Part shown: positions 25,943 to 33,605 of the stretch, piece by piece
Numbering within the stretch: position 1 is the stretch's first letter
Layout of the letters: the number at the start of each line of letters is the position of its first letter
Source: Halobacteriales archaeon QH_8_64_26
GTDB taxonomy: Archaea; Halobacteriota; Halobacteria; Halobacteriales; Halococcaceae
Direction of reading: 5' to 3'
Length of the DNA: 44,176 nt
NCBI GenBank assembly: GCA_003021725.1
Contig: PXRA01000101.1
Coordinates: 1-44,176 of the forward strand
Translations under genes and position numbers: made by a program
Notes under the pieces: generated by a model
Told to the model about the DNA's origin: nothing
What the model saw: only the letters and a program-made list of their open reading frames with translations
Database searches by the model: none

Positions 25943-26743
25943 ATGAAAGTCCTCGTCACGGTAAAGGAGGTCGCGGAGGCCGCCGACGACTTCGAACTCG
26001 CCGAGGGCGCGCTCGACATCGACGAGCGCTACCTCGAGTACGACTTAAACGAATGGGACGAGTACGCCGTCGAGGAAGGCGTCCGGATCGCCGAGGACGA
26101 CGAAGACACCGAGGTCGTCTCGGTGACGATCGGGCCCGAACGCTCGGAGGAGACCATCAGAATGGTGCTTGCGAAAGGCGTCGATCGCGCGATCAGAGTC
26201 TGGGACGACGCTCTCGAAGAGACTGCCTTTCTCGACGTCGAGGCCCGCGCGGCGATCCTCGAAGCCGTCGTCAGCGAGGAGGAGCCCGATCTCGTCCTGA
26301 CCGGCGTACAGGCTGCCGATGACGGCTTCGGCGCGACTGGAGTCGCGCTCGCGGACGCTATCTCCTTCGAGTGGGCCGCCGTCGTTAACGACTTAGATCT
26401 CGACCTGGAGAACGACCTCGCCCACGTTCACCGCGAACTCGAGGGTGGCGTCGAGGAGCTAACCGACGTTTCCCTCCCGGCAGTGCTTTCGATCCAGACG
26501 GGGATCAACGAGCCGCGCTACGCGAGCCTGCGGGGGATCCGCCAAGCCCAATCGAAGGAGATCGCCCCCTACGGGCTCGACGATCTCGGCCTCGACGCCG
26601 AGACTACCGAGAGTACCCTCTCGCTGACGAGCATGTACGAGCCCGAAACCGAGAGCGACGCGACGGTCTTCGAGGGCAGCCCCGAGGAGGAAGCCGACCA
26701 GTTAGCCGAGCTGTTCGGCGAGATGGGGGTGGTCGAAGGATGA
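25943..26743 (+). CDS. etfB: Electron transfer flavoprotein beta subunit
   Basis: 266 residues. MKVLVTVKEVAEAADDFEL at the start, the AMP-binding stretch VLTGVQAADDGFGATGVALA near 118, and LPAVLSIQTGINEPRYASLR near 180 are typical EtfB. It forms a cytoplasmic heterodimer with EtfA that takes electrons from acyl-CoA and related dehydrogenases. Its TGA overlaps the old etfA ATG (ATGA, 26740-26743). The gene itself is intact, but its partner is disrupted. Confidence 0.95.
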   Translation: MKVLVTVKEVAEAADDFELAEGALDIDERYLEYDLNEWDEYAVEEGVRIAEDDEDTEVVSVTIGPERSEETIRMVLAKGVDRAIRVWDDALEETAFLDVEARAAILEAVVSEEEPDLVLTGVQAADDGFGATGVALADAISFEWAAVVNDLDLDLENDLAHVHRELEGGVEELTDVSLPAVLSIQTGINEPRYASLRGIRQAQSKEIAPYGLDDLGLDAETTESTLSLTSMYEPETESDATVFEGSPEEEADQLAELFGEMGVVEG

Positions 26744-27764
26744 CCACGGTCGTTCCCGTTCGTGGTTCAAGAGAGCGGAGCTCTCTTGTCATCACGAAAG
26801 GCGCTTCGCGCCTTTCGAACGACTCGCTCGCGCTCGCTCACCTCACCCTCCCTGATCACATCTTCTCGCGGGCGAAACCCGCTCGAACGGCCCGAGGGAC
26901 TCCTGTGGAGTCACCGAACTCCACCTCGCCGTCGTCGGCGGCGAAGCTTCGGGGTTCGCCGAGGAACTGAACCGTGAGGGCGTCGATACGATCCACGCCG
27001 TCGGGGCGGGCGAGGAGTTCAACCACGACGTCTACACGCAGGTCATCGAGAGCTTAGCGAGCGGTCTCGACCCGCAGATCGTCTTGATGCCGAACTCCGT
27101 CAACGGGCTCGATTACGCCCCGGCGGTCGCGAACCGCCTGTCCTTGCCCCTCATCACGGACGCCGTCGGGTTCGACGCCGACGAAGGGATGACCGCGATC
27201 CGGGAGATGTACGGCTCGAAGGTCGAGACCACGATCGCGATCGACGCCGACCGATTCTGTGTGACGATCCGGCCCAACGAGTGGCCCGCCGCCGAGGGCG
27301 CTGGCGACGCCGAGATCCGCGAACCCAACGTCGAGATCGACGAGAGCCGCGTGCGCTCGACGGTCACGGGCTTCGAGGAGGTCGGCGGCGGCGACGTCGA
27401 TATTTCGGATGCGGACGTGCTCGTGAGCGTCGGCCGCGGGATCGAAGAAGAGGAAAACATCGAACTGATCGAAGAGTTAGCCGACGCGCTGGGGGCGACG
27501 CTATCCTCATCACGGCCGATCGTCGATGCCGGCTGGCTTCCGAAGAACCGGCAGGTCGGCCAATCCGGCAAGGTCGTCACGCCCGATATCTATCTGGCGG
27601 TCGGTATCTCCGGGGCGGTCCAACACGTCGCGGGAATGAAAGGTGCGGATACCATCGTCGCGATCAACACCGACCCGAACGCGCCGATCTTCGATCTGGC
27701 TGATTATGGCATCGTCGATGACCTCTTCGAGGTCGTGCCCGAACTCACCGCGCAGTTCAGCTGA
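26740..27764 (+). pseudogene. etfA: Electron transfer flavoprotein alpha subunit, 5-prime end replaced by a repeat element
   Basis: ATG 26740 starts MTTVVPV, as expected for EtfA, and then runs into a hairpin-rich repeat and stops at 26970. True EtfA sequence resumes in a different frame at 26916 (TELHLAVVGGEASGFAEEL) and is intact for 282 residues. It includes the FAD-binding part with [24 protein letters not shown] and [20 protein letters not shown]. In this second frame a TGA lies at 26853-26855 and no ATG, GTG or TTG occurs between it and 26916; the first candidate starts are at 27084-27090, inside the domain. About 30 codons appear lost. It is probably a pseudogene or an N-terminally truncated protein. 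Assembly error is the main alternative. Confidence 0.85.
26761..26912 (+). repeat. Two-hairpin dispersed element, copy A, with two further hairpins, inside etfA
   Basis: CGTGGTT is followed by hairpin 1 (26768-26788, arms CAAGAGAGC and GCTCTCTTG), spacer TCATCA, hairpin 2 (26795-26817, arms CGAAAGGCGC and GCGCCTTTCG), then AACGACTCGCTC. Two more palindromes follow: GCGGG/CCCGC at 26868-26882 and GACTCC/GGAGTC at 26898-26912, the latter ending beside resumed etfA sequence. The first 66 bases match copy B near 38 kb. No transposase is present. Confidence 0.75.
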
Positions 27765-27876
27765 GGCTCGGACCGGCCGTTGCTCGTCGAGGGCGACCGA
27801 CCGCTCGCTGCCGTTTCACTGCTTTCGATCGAGCTTTCGTCACGTACTTGCGCCGTCCGCTCGTATATTTTCGTAG

Positions 27877-28719
27877 ATGGAGTACCTGGATCGCCGCGTC
27901 GAGCTGATCGAGGAACGCGCGGTCGCGGTGCTCGACGCGGTCGAACCCGCCCCCCTCGCCGAGCAGGTCCGCCACGTCGTGCTTTCGGGAGGCAAGCGGG
28001 TCCGCCCGATGATCACGCTGCTTACCTGTGAGGCTGTCGGCGGGGAGACGGAGGACGCGCTCGATTTCGCCGTCGCAATCGAACTAATCCACAGCGCCTC
28101 GCTCGTTGTCGACGACGTCATCGACGATTCGGACACCCGTCGGGGCACCGATAGCGCGTGGGCGGCCTTCGGCTACGGGTCGGCACTCATCGCCTCCGAT
28201 GGCCTACTGGGCGAGGCGTTCTCATTGCTGCTCGCCGACGAGCGCGCAACCGAGATCGTCTCCCAGGCGATGATCGAACTCGGCGAGGGCGAGGCGATCG
28301 AACTCGCCGCCGTCCCCGAGACCGACGAGGAGTACCTCGGCCTCGCCCGTCGGAAGACCGGAGCACTGTTCCGGGCGGCCGCTCAGTTGGGAGCCGTCGC
28401 TGCCGACGCCGAGGACGGGACGATCGAAGCTGTCGGGGAGTACGCCGAGGACGTCGGCGTCGCATTCCAGATCCGCGACGACGTGCTCGATGCGACCGCC
28501 GACGCCGACGCGCTCGGAAAACCGGCCGGGCGTGACGCGGCGATGGAGCGGCCCTCGATCGTCCAGGTCACCGACCAGTCCCCCGAGGAGGCGAACGAAC
28601 AAGCCCGCGAGCACGCCGACGACGCACTCACCGCGCTCTCCTCGGTCGAGATAGCGAACGACCGCGCCGAGGAGTACCTACAGGACCTCGCGGAGTTCGT
28701 CGTCGTCAGAGAACAGTAG
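27877..28719 (+). CDS. Polyprenyl (geranylgeranyl-type) diphosphate synthase
   Basis: 280 residues. The first Asp-rich motif is DDVIDDSDTRRG (about 80-91) and the second is FQIRDDVLD (about 197-205); GGKRVRP near 40 binds isopentenyl diphosphate. This is the trans-isoprenyl synthase fold. In archaea such enzymes make the C20 or C25 chains of membrane lipids. The second motif ends DDVLD rather than DDILD, within family variation. Product length cannot be read with confidence. A TATATTTT at 27864 is too close to the ATG to be its leaderless promoter. Confidence 0.92.
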   Translation: MEYLDRRVELIEERAVAVLDAVEPAPLAEQVRHVVLSGGKRVRPMITLLTCEAVGGETEDALDFAVAIELIHSASLVVDDVIDDSDTRRGTDSAWAAFGYGSALIASDGLLGEAFSLLLADERATEIVSQAMIELGEGEAIELAAVPETDEEYLGLARRKTGALFRAAAQLGAVAADAEDGTIEAVGEYAEDVGVAFQIRDDVLDATADADALGKPAGRDAAMERPSIVQVTDQSPEEANEQAREHADDALTALSSVEIANDRAEEYLQDLAEFVVVREQ

Positions 28720-28804
28720 TAGGCCGAACGGTCACCTCTCGGCTGCCAACGAACCTCTCTCCGCCGATCCGGTATTGTCTTCCCCACCCGGAACCCGGCA
28801 CGTG

Positions 28805-28812
28805 GGTTTAAC
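28805..28812 (+). promoter_or_regulatory. TATA-like box for the BtuF-like gene
   Basis: GGTTTAAC centred 27 bases before ATG 28836. Confidence 0.5.
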
Positions 28813-28835
28813 CCTCCCTCGCCCCTACCCTCTGT

Positions 28836-29756
28836 ATGCGCATCGCCACGTCGCTTCCCTCGGCGACCGAGATCGTCTACGCGCTCGGGGCCGAACCCGT
28901 TGCGGTCTCCCACGAGTGCGATCACCCGCCCGAAGCCGCCGAGAAACCCGCGTTGAATCGCTCCCGGGTCGATCCCAAAGCCTCCAGCGGGGAGATCGAC
29001 GACCAGGTGCTCGAAGCCGAAGAAAGCGATGGGGTGTACGAGATCGACCTCGACGCCTTAGAGGCTGCGGACCCGGACCTGGTCGTCACCCAGGGGATCT
29101 GTGAGGTCTGTGCGGTCGATTCGGTGCTCGTCGAGGACGCCATTGCGGAACTAGGGCTCGATGCCGAAACATTGACCACTGACCCCCACTCGATCGGGGA
29201 CGTCTTCGCCGACATCCAGGCAATCGGCGCGGCCATCGGAAAGGAACACCGTGCGGGCGAACTCTGCACGGACCTCCGGAAACGTGTCCGGGCGGTCGAG
29301 AGCCGAGTCGAAGGGATCGATGCCCAGCCGCGGGTCGCCGTGCTTGACTGGCTCGATCCCGTGATGGTCGCGGGCCACTGGGTGCCCGAGTTGGTCGAGA
29401 CCGCGGGTGGGACCTACGACCTCGCCGCGCCTGGCGATCGCTCCGAACCCCGCGAATGGGCCGACGTGCGCGAGTACGATCCCGAGGTGGTCGTCGCCGC
29501 GCCCTGTGGGTTCGATCTCGATCAAACCGAGGAGAACCTCGCGGATCTCACCGACCGGTCGGGCTGGAAGGAACTAAGCGCCGTCCGCGATGGTCGAACG
29601 GTCGCGATCGACGGCTCGCAGTTCCTCAACCGTCCCGGCCCTCGACTCGTCGACTCGCTCGAACTCCTGGCTCAGGTGATCCACCCCGAGGCCTTCGAGG
29701 CGGGTGATCCGGTCGCTACTGAAGGCATAGAACCGCTCGTAGCGCCGCCGGCCTGA
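28836..29756 (+). CDS. Cobalamin-binding (BtuF-like) periplasmic-fold protein without signal peptide
   Basis: 306 residues. It starts MRIATSLPSATEIVYALGAE, the typical opening of the BtuF-type fold, and continues with PDLVVTQGICEVCAV, VAVLDWLDPVMVAGHWVPEL and a late RPGPRLVDSLELLAQ. There is no signal peptide or lipobox, so this form is probably cytoplasmic and not the surface binding protein of a B12 importer. No transporter genes adjoin it. The JAMM gene begins 10 bases after its stop and is probably co-transcribed. Confidence 0.85.
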   Translation: MRIATSLPSATEIVYALGAEPVAVSHECDHPPEAAEKPALNRSRVDPKASSGEIDDQVLEAEESDGVYEIDLDALEAADPDLVVTQGICEVCAVDSVLVEDAIAELGLDAETLTTDPHSIGDVFADIQAIGAAIGKEHRAGELCTDLRKRVRAVESRVEGIDAQPRVAVLDWLDPVMVAGHWVPELVETAGGTYDLAAPGDRSEPREWADVREYDPEVVVAAPCGFDLDQTEENLADLTDRSGWKELSAVRDGRTVAIDGSQFLNRPGPRLVDSLELLAQVIHPEAFEAGDPVATEGIEPLVAPPA

Positions 29757-29766
29757 GTCGAGCGGG

Positions 29767-30216
29767 ATGGCTATCGTGATCGAGTTTCCGGCCGACGCCT
29801 ACGAGGCGATCGTCGCCCACGCCCGCGAGAACAGCCCTGAGGAAGCCTGTGGCGTGCTCGGCGGCGAGCGTAGAGAGGTGGAGCGTACGGCCGACGAGGG
29901 CGAAATCGAGGGGTCGACAAGCCGGGTTCGATCCGTCCATCGTGCCGCGAACGTCGCCCGAAGCTCCCGCCGAACGTACCTGATCGACCCCGAGGAGCAA
30001 CTGACGATCATGGAGGACATCGAAGCACGCGGAAAGGAGATCGTCGGGTTCTACCACTCCCACCCGACCGGTCCCGCGTGCCCGAGCGGGGTCGACGAGC
30101 GGCGCGCGACGTGGAAGGGGTACTCCTACGTCATCTGTCTACCCAGCGTGCCCTTCGTCGGATCGTGGCGCTGGAACGGCGAGACCTTCTCGCCGGAGAT
30201 CGTCTCGCTTCGTTGA
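29767..30216 (+). CDS. JAMM/MPN+ metalloprotease (possible desampylase)
   Basis: 149 residues. The JAMM set is complete: Glu25/26 in SPEEACGVLGG, then His97, His99, Ser107 and Asp110 in YHSHPTGPACPSGVDE. Small archaeal JAMM proteins of this size include the Haloferax desampylase HvJAMM1, which releases ubiquitin-like SAMPs from targets. The gene runs convergently toward ubaA, the SAMP-activating E1, which supports that role (inference). Sulfur-carrier processing is the alternative. Confidence 0.85.
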   Translation: MAIVIEFPADAYEAIVAHARENSPEEACGVLGGERREVERTADEGEIEGSTSRVRSVHRAANVARSSRRTYLIDPEEQLTIMEDIEARGKEIVGFYHSHPTGPACPSGVDERRATWKGYSYVICLPSVPFVGSWRWNGETFSPEIVSLR

Positions 30217-30271
30217 TCTATCGGTGTGTTCGGCCGCTCGATTTTTTCCCACCTCCGTCTTTCGGTTCCTC

Positions 30272-31093
30272 TCAGTCCGCCGGGATCGGGCAGGTCCCCG
30301 AGTACTCGACCTCGTGAATCGACTCGATCTTCCCGCTCTCGCTACAGACCGCACAATCGGGGTTCGCCTCGTAGGGCACCTTCTCGAATGTCATATCGAG
30401 CGCGTCGTAGAACAGGAGAACGCCCTTGAGGGGCTCGCCCTTCCCCAGGAGGTGTTTTACCGTCTCGGTAGCCTGGATACAGCCAACGGTACCGGGAAGC
30501 ACGCCCAGGACGCCGGCTTCGGAACAATCGGGGATCGTCCCCTCGGGGGGGGCTTCGGGGAACAGACATCGGTAGCAGGGCTCGCCACCCGCCGCGACGG
30601 TCGTGATCTGGCCCTCGAACTGGTAGATCGCACCGTGGGAAAAGGGCGTCCCCGAGAGGACGCAGGCGTCGTTGACCAGGTACCTGGTCTCGAAGTTGTC
30701 GCTACCGTCGATGACGAAGTCGTACTCGGCGATGAGGTCTCCGACGTTTGCCGCGGTGATCCGCGTGTCGTGGACCCGCACGTCGATATCGGGGTTGAGA
30801 TCCGCGACGAACTCGGCAGCGCTGTCCGCTTTCTTCCGGCCGACATCCGCGTCCCGATGAATCACCTGGCGCTGGAGATTCGAGCGTTCGACGACGTCGT
30901 CGTCGGCAATACCTATAGAACCGATGCCCGCCGCGGCGAGGTACTGGATGACGGGCGCGCCCAAGCCCCCTGCGCCGACCACGAGCACCCGACCGTCGAG
31001 GAGGTTCTCCTGGCCTTCGGGGCCGACCTCGTCCATGATGATGTGCCTGGAGTACCGATCGAGCTGCGTGCCATCGAGGCTGAGACCCGCCAT
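30272..31093 (-). CDS. ubaA: SAMP-activating E1-like enzyme UbaA
   Basis: 273 residues. The ATP-binding GAGGLG is at 40-45 and the Rossmann acid region follows (IADDDVVERSNLQRQ). Zinc cysteines are at 173/176 (CYRC) and 247/250 (CAVC). The likely catalytic Cys190 lies in IPDCSEAGVLGVLPG. In Haloferax this single ThiF/MoeB-type enzyme adenylates SAMPs both for protein conjugation and for sulfur transfer to tRNA and molybdopterin. The molybdopterin oxidoreductase at 1.3 kb would depend on that last route. No rhodanese domain is fused to it; a separate one is divergent. Confidence 0.92.
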   Translation of the reverse strand: MAGLSLDGTQLDRYSRHIIMDEVGPEGQENLLDGRVLVVGAGGLGAPVIQYLAAAGIGSIGIADDDVVERSNLQRQVIHRDADVGRKKADSAAEFVADLNPDIDVRVHDTRITAANVGDLIAEYDFVIDGSDNFETRYLVNDACVLSGTPFSHGAIYQFEGQITTVAAGGEPCYRCLFPEAPPEGTIPDCSEAGVLGVLPGTVGCIQATETVKHLLGKGEPLKGVLLFYDALDMTFEKVPYEANPDCAVCSESGKIESIHEVEYSGTCPIPAD

Positions 31094-31189
31094 AGGCCCT
31101 GTTGCCCGTCGACGGGCAAAAGCGCGCCGGTGGTCCCGATCGGTACCGAAGAAACGAAACTGGCCGAAATCGCCGTGGCCGACGATGGA

Positions 31190-31195
31190 TTTTAC
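31190..31195 (+). promoter_or_regulatory. TATA-like box for the rhodanese gene
   Basis: TTTTAC centred 27 bases before ATG 31219. It chooses this start over the in-frame ATG at 31102. Confidence 0.5.
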
Positions 31196-31218
31196 CGACT
31201 GGCCGGCCCAGAGCCGGT

Positions 31219-31632
31219 ATGGTAGAGGAAGTCGATTCCGAGACGCTTCACGAACACCTCGAAGCCGGCGCGGGTGTCCAAGTCGTCGATATTCGTCCGG
31301 AAGCGGAGTACGAGCGAGGCCACATCCCCGGTGCGCTCAGCGTTCCGATGAGTCGCTTCGGAACCGAGATCGAGAACCAGGAGTGGGGCGAGGACGTCGT
31401 CGTCGCCTGCCCGATCGGCAAGAGTTCGATCCAGGCCGCCCGGCTGCTCCAGTCCTACGAGGGCGTGCCCGAAAACGCGAGCGTCACGAGCCTCGAGGGC
31501 GGGTATCGCGGCTGGGAGTACGACCTCGAAACCGGTTCGGATACCGACGGCACCGACGCTACCGGAGCCGACGGACCCGACGCGGACGATACTGAACCCG
31601 CTGAGGAACGCGACGTCGACGCGCCCTTCTGA
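31219..31632 (+). CDS. Single-domain rhodanese
   Basis: 137 residues from MVEEVDSETLHEHLE. VQVVDIRPEAEYERGHIPGA, then the active-site loop VACPIGKSS carrying the catalytic Cys, then SLEGGYRGW complete the rhodanese fold. The last 35 residues are a disordered Asp/Glu/Thr tail. It is divergent from ubaA. As UbaA lacks its own rhodanese domain, this protein could supply persulfide for SAMP/MoaD thiocarboxylation (inference). Confidence 0.88.
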   Translation: MVEEVDSETLHEHLEAGAGVQVVDIRPEAEYERGHIPGALSVPMSRFGTEIENQEWGEDVVVACPIGKSSIQAARLLQSYEGVPENASVTSLEGGYRGWEYDLETGSDTDGTDATGADGPDADDTEPAEERDVDAPF

Positions 31633-31754
31633 TTCGGCCGACATCGGCGATCGGTAGCCGGTATCGTGATCCCCGGCCGGTTCCGAATCGAACGACCGTC
31701 GGCAGAGCGCGGAAGCTTCTTTTACCGGGGGCGAAACCCATGAGACGATACTCG

Positions 31755-31919
31755 ATGGGTCTACTACAGTCGTTCCGAGACGCGTTCGAACCCGACAGCG
31801 ACGAGGGGGCCCGCTATCGCTGTCGGAACTGCGATCGGCGGTTCTCCTATGAGGTCGTCTTCGAGCAACCGGACTGCCCGTACTGTGACTCGACCGACGT
31901 CGAACGACTCGATACGTAA
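31755..31919 (+). CDS. Small zinc-ribbon protein
   Basis: 54 residues from MGLLQSFRDAFEPD, with four cysteines in two pairs: CRNC and CPYC. It is a typical haloarchaeal stand-alone zinc ribbon. An in-frame ATG at 31740 would add MRRYS. TTTTAC at 31719-31724 lies 33 bases before 31755 and 18 before 31740, so spacing does not settle the start. The role is unknown. Confidence 0.7.
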   Translation: MGLLQSFRDAFEPDSDEGARYRCRNCDRRFSYEVVFEQPDCPYCDSTDVERLDT

Positions 31920-32114
31920 CACTGGGGTAATCGCGGTCGCCGGGCGACGAACGAGAAACGACGTTCGGACGACGGTCCCACGAAGGACGATCAGTGATCG
32001 GTGGCCGGTAGCCGATCGCCGGTCACGGACGTCGGATGACCAACCACTATCAGGCGAGCACTCGACCGAACACCGTTTTACACCCGGTAGCGAAAGCCAC
32101 ATCAAGAGAGCGCG

Positions 32115-32507
32115 ATGCCACTACTGAGCTTCGTTACTGATGCCGAGAGATCGCCAAGCGAGAAACGGTCCTTCGCCGAGCAGGTTGCGGAACTCTATGC
32201 CGAGCACATGGAGACGGCGACCGGCCATATCGCCGTCGAGATCCGCGAGGTCGAGCCCGGAGGACTATGGATCGGGCGGGCCAACGACCCCGATGCCGGC
32301 CATCTGTTCTGTGACGCCGATGTCCGCGAGGGCCGATCGGCCGACCAGCGACGGGCGTTCGCCCTCGCGGTCATGGGTCTCGCAACCCGGGAATGGGATC
32401 TCCCTGAGGCGAACCTGAAAGTCGTCTTCACCGAACACGTGGGCCCGGAGATGATGGGGGTTGATCGCGTCGGTTCGGACTGGGCGTCGAAGGAGATCGA
32501 GGAGTGA
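32115..32507 (+). CDS. Tautomerase-superfamily protein
   Basis: 130 residues starting Met-Pro, the Pro being the catalytic base of 4-oxalocrotonate tautomerases and MIF-like proteins after Met removal. EKRSFAEQVAELYAEHM and NLKVVFTEHVGPEMMG fit this fold. The natural substrate is unknown. GTTTTACACC lies about 36 bases upstream, a little far for a leaderless start. Confidence 0.7.
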   Translation: MPLLSFVTDAERSPSEKRSFAEQVAELYAEHMETATGHIAVEIREVEPGGLWIGRANDPDAGHLFCDADVREGRSADQRRAFALAVMGLATREWDLPEANLKVVFTEHVGPEMMGVDRVGSDWASKEIEE

Positions 32508-32609
32508 TTCCCTCCTCAGTGATCGAGCGCCTCTCGGTCGGCACGGTAGCGAGTGAGGACCGAGTCGATCTCCGCGACCCTTTTGTACCGGTCCGTCCTC
32601 CGAGCGGGT

Positions 32610-32978
32610 ATGGTTCGGTGGTTAGCGATCATTACGGGGTTCGTCGTCGGGTTGCTCATCAGCGTCATTGGACTCGTGCTCCCGCCCTTCGGGCAGATCG
32701 GTGGCGGACTCGTGGGTGGGTTCGTCGCCGGCTATCTCTCCGGACCGGGGCTCGGCCGTGGGGCCTGGCATGGCCTGCTCGCGGGCGCACTCGGCGGGTT
32801 CATAATCGCTATCTTCGTCGCTATCGGCAGCGCGCTGCTCGGGCTCACCGGCGTCGTACAGCCGGTCGGCGCGCTGTTCGGCGGGGTCGGGTTGATAACT
32901 GTCGTATTGGTCCTCGGCTTTCTGCTCGCGCTCGATAGCGCGATCGGCGGCGCGATCGGCGGCGCGCTCAAGTCCTAA
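32610..32978 (+). CDS. DUF5518 family small membrane protein
   Basis: 122 residues with four hydrophobic helices rich in Gly and Ala (GGGLVGGFVAGYLSGPGLGR, GALGGFIIAIFVAIGSALLG). This matches the DUF5518 family of haloarchaeal membrane proteins. TTTTGT 27 bases upstream supports ATG 32610 over an upstream in-frame start. Its stop codon lies four bases before copy 2 of the dispersed hairpin element. Confidence 0.78.
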   Translation: MVRWLAIITGFVVGLLISVIGLVLPPFGQIGGGLVGGFVAGYLSGPGLGRGAWHGLLAGALGGFIIAIFVAIGSALLGLTGVVQPVGALFGGVGLITVVLVLGFLLALDSAIGGAIGGALKS

Positions 32979-32981
32979 CAC

Positions 32982-33060
32982 GCACCTTTTTCTCAGGATC
33001 CTCGCTCGTGCTCCTTTCAGTCGCACTCGCTGCGGGCCTGAGAAAAATCTGCACCAAAAA
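32982..33060 (+). repeat. Dispersed hairpin element, copy 2
   Basis: It begins GCACCTTTTT and ends AAAAATCTGCACCAAAAA. TTTTTCTCAGG and CCTGAGAAAAA form a perfect 11-base inverted repeat around a variable middle. It starts just after the DUF5518 stop codon, so it may end that transcript. Confidence 0.7.
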
Positions 33061-33173
33061 CGCTCACTCGCGCCGAGGGCGCTCGTTTGCGCTGAACCGC
33101 TCGCTGGCGCTCGCGGATGCAAGGCCAGCTATCATTAGCTAAACCACGTAGCAATGCTCCTACGTCAAGTGCT

Positions 33174-33380
33174 CTAGTTCGCGTCGCTACTGTTCACGTT
33201 GACGGTGATCCCCCGGTCCGGGGCAAGCGCAGTCACATAGCCGGTCGTGGCGAGCATCCATGCACCGAGCGGTGTGCCTATGATTGACACCATACACAGC
33301 AGCGCGATGATCGCCCAGAGTGGGCCAAGCCACCACCCGATCAGCAGAAACCAGATGATCCGAATACCGATGTTCGCCAT
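33174..33380 (-). CDS. YccF-domain small membrane protein
   Basis: 68 residues from MANIGIRIIWFLLIGWWLGP. Two hydrophobic segments (about 4-34 and 36-52) and the IGTPLGAWML stretch match the YccF/DUF307 inner-membrane domain. A GTG directly before the ATG is an alternative start. The gene lies between two hairpin elements that face each other. Confidence 0.78.
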   Translation of the reverse strand: MANIGIRIIWFLLIGWWLGPLWAIIALLCMVSIIGTPLGAWMLATTGYVTALAPDRGITVNVNSSDAN

Positions 33381-33520
33381 CACACGCCTCCAGAACGTCT
33401 GCTCGCGGTCGCCGTACCAGGTATAACTTCGCCACCCTTCTGTTCGTTCTGTTGATCCATGTCTGCTAATCGTCCTGGTTTGTGATTTAAAATCTCGCTC
33501 TCTGATCCTGCAGTTACGGC

Positions 33521-33572
33521 TTTTTGATGCAGATTTTCGCTGGGCGGCGGGAGCCGCCCACCAAAAAGGTGC
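33521..33572 (-). repeat. Dispersed hairpin element, copy 3 (inverted)
   Basis: Read on the minus strand it begins GCACCTTTTT and ends AAAATCTGCATCAAAAA. Inside, TGGGCGGC and GCCGCCCA form the stem. The outer flanks of copies 2 and 3 also match (CACGCACC). The TATA box of the next gene lies three bases beyond its end. Confidence 0.7.
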
Positions 33573-33574
33573 GT

Positions 33575-33580
33575 GTTTTA
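33575..33580 (+). promoter_or_regulatory. TATA-like box for the ACT-domain gene
   Basis: GTTTTA centred 28 bases before ATG 33606, in sequence adjoining hairpin element copy 3. Confidence 0.5.
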
Positions 33581-33605
33581 GGTGCGTCAGTGCACAGATG
33601 CTCCT

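Noticed and set aside
27864-27871. TATATTTT as promoter of the prenyl synthase gene
   Set aside because: Centred only about 11 bases before the ATG; a start of transcription 26 bases on would fall inside the gene. Conserved N-terminal residues support ATG 27877.
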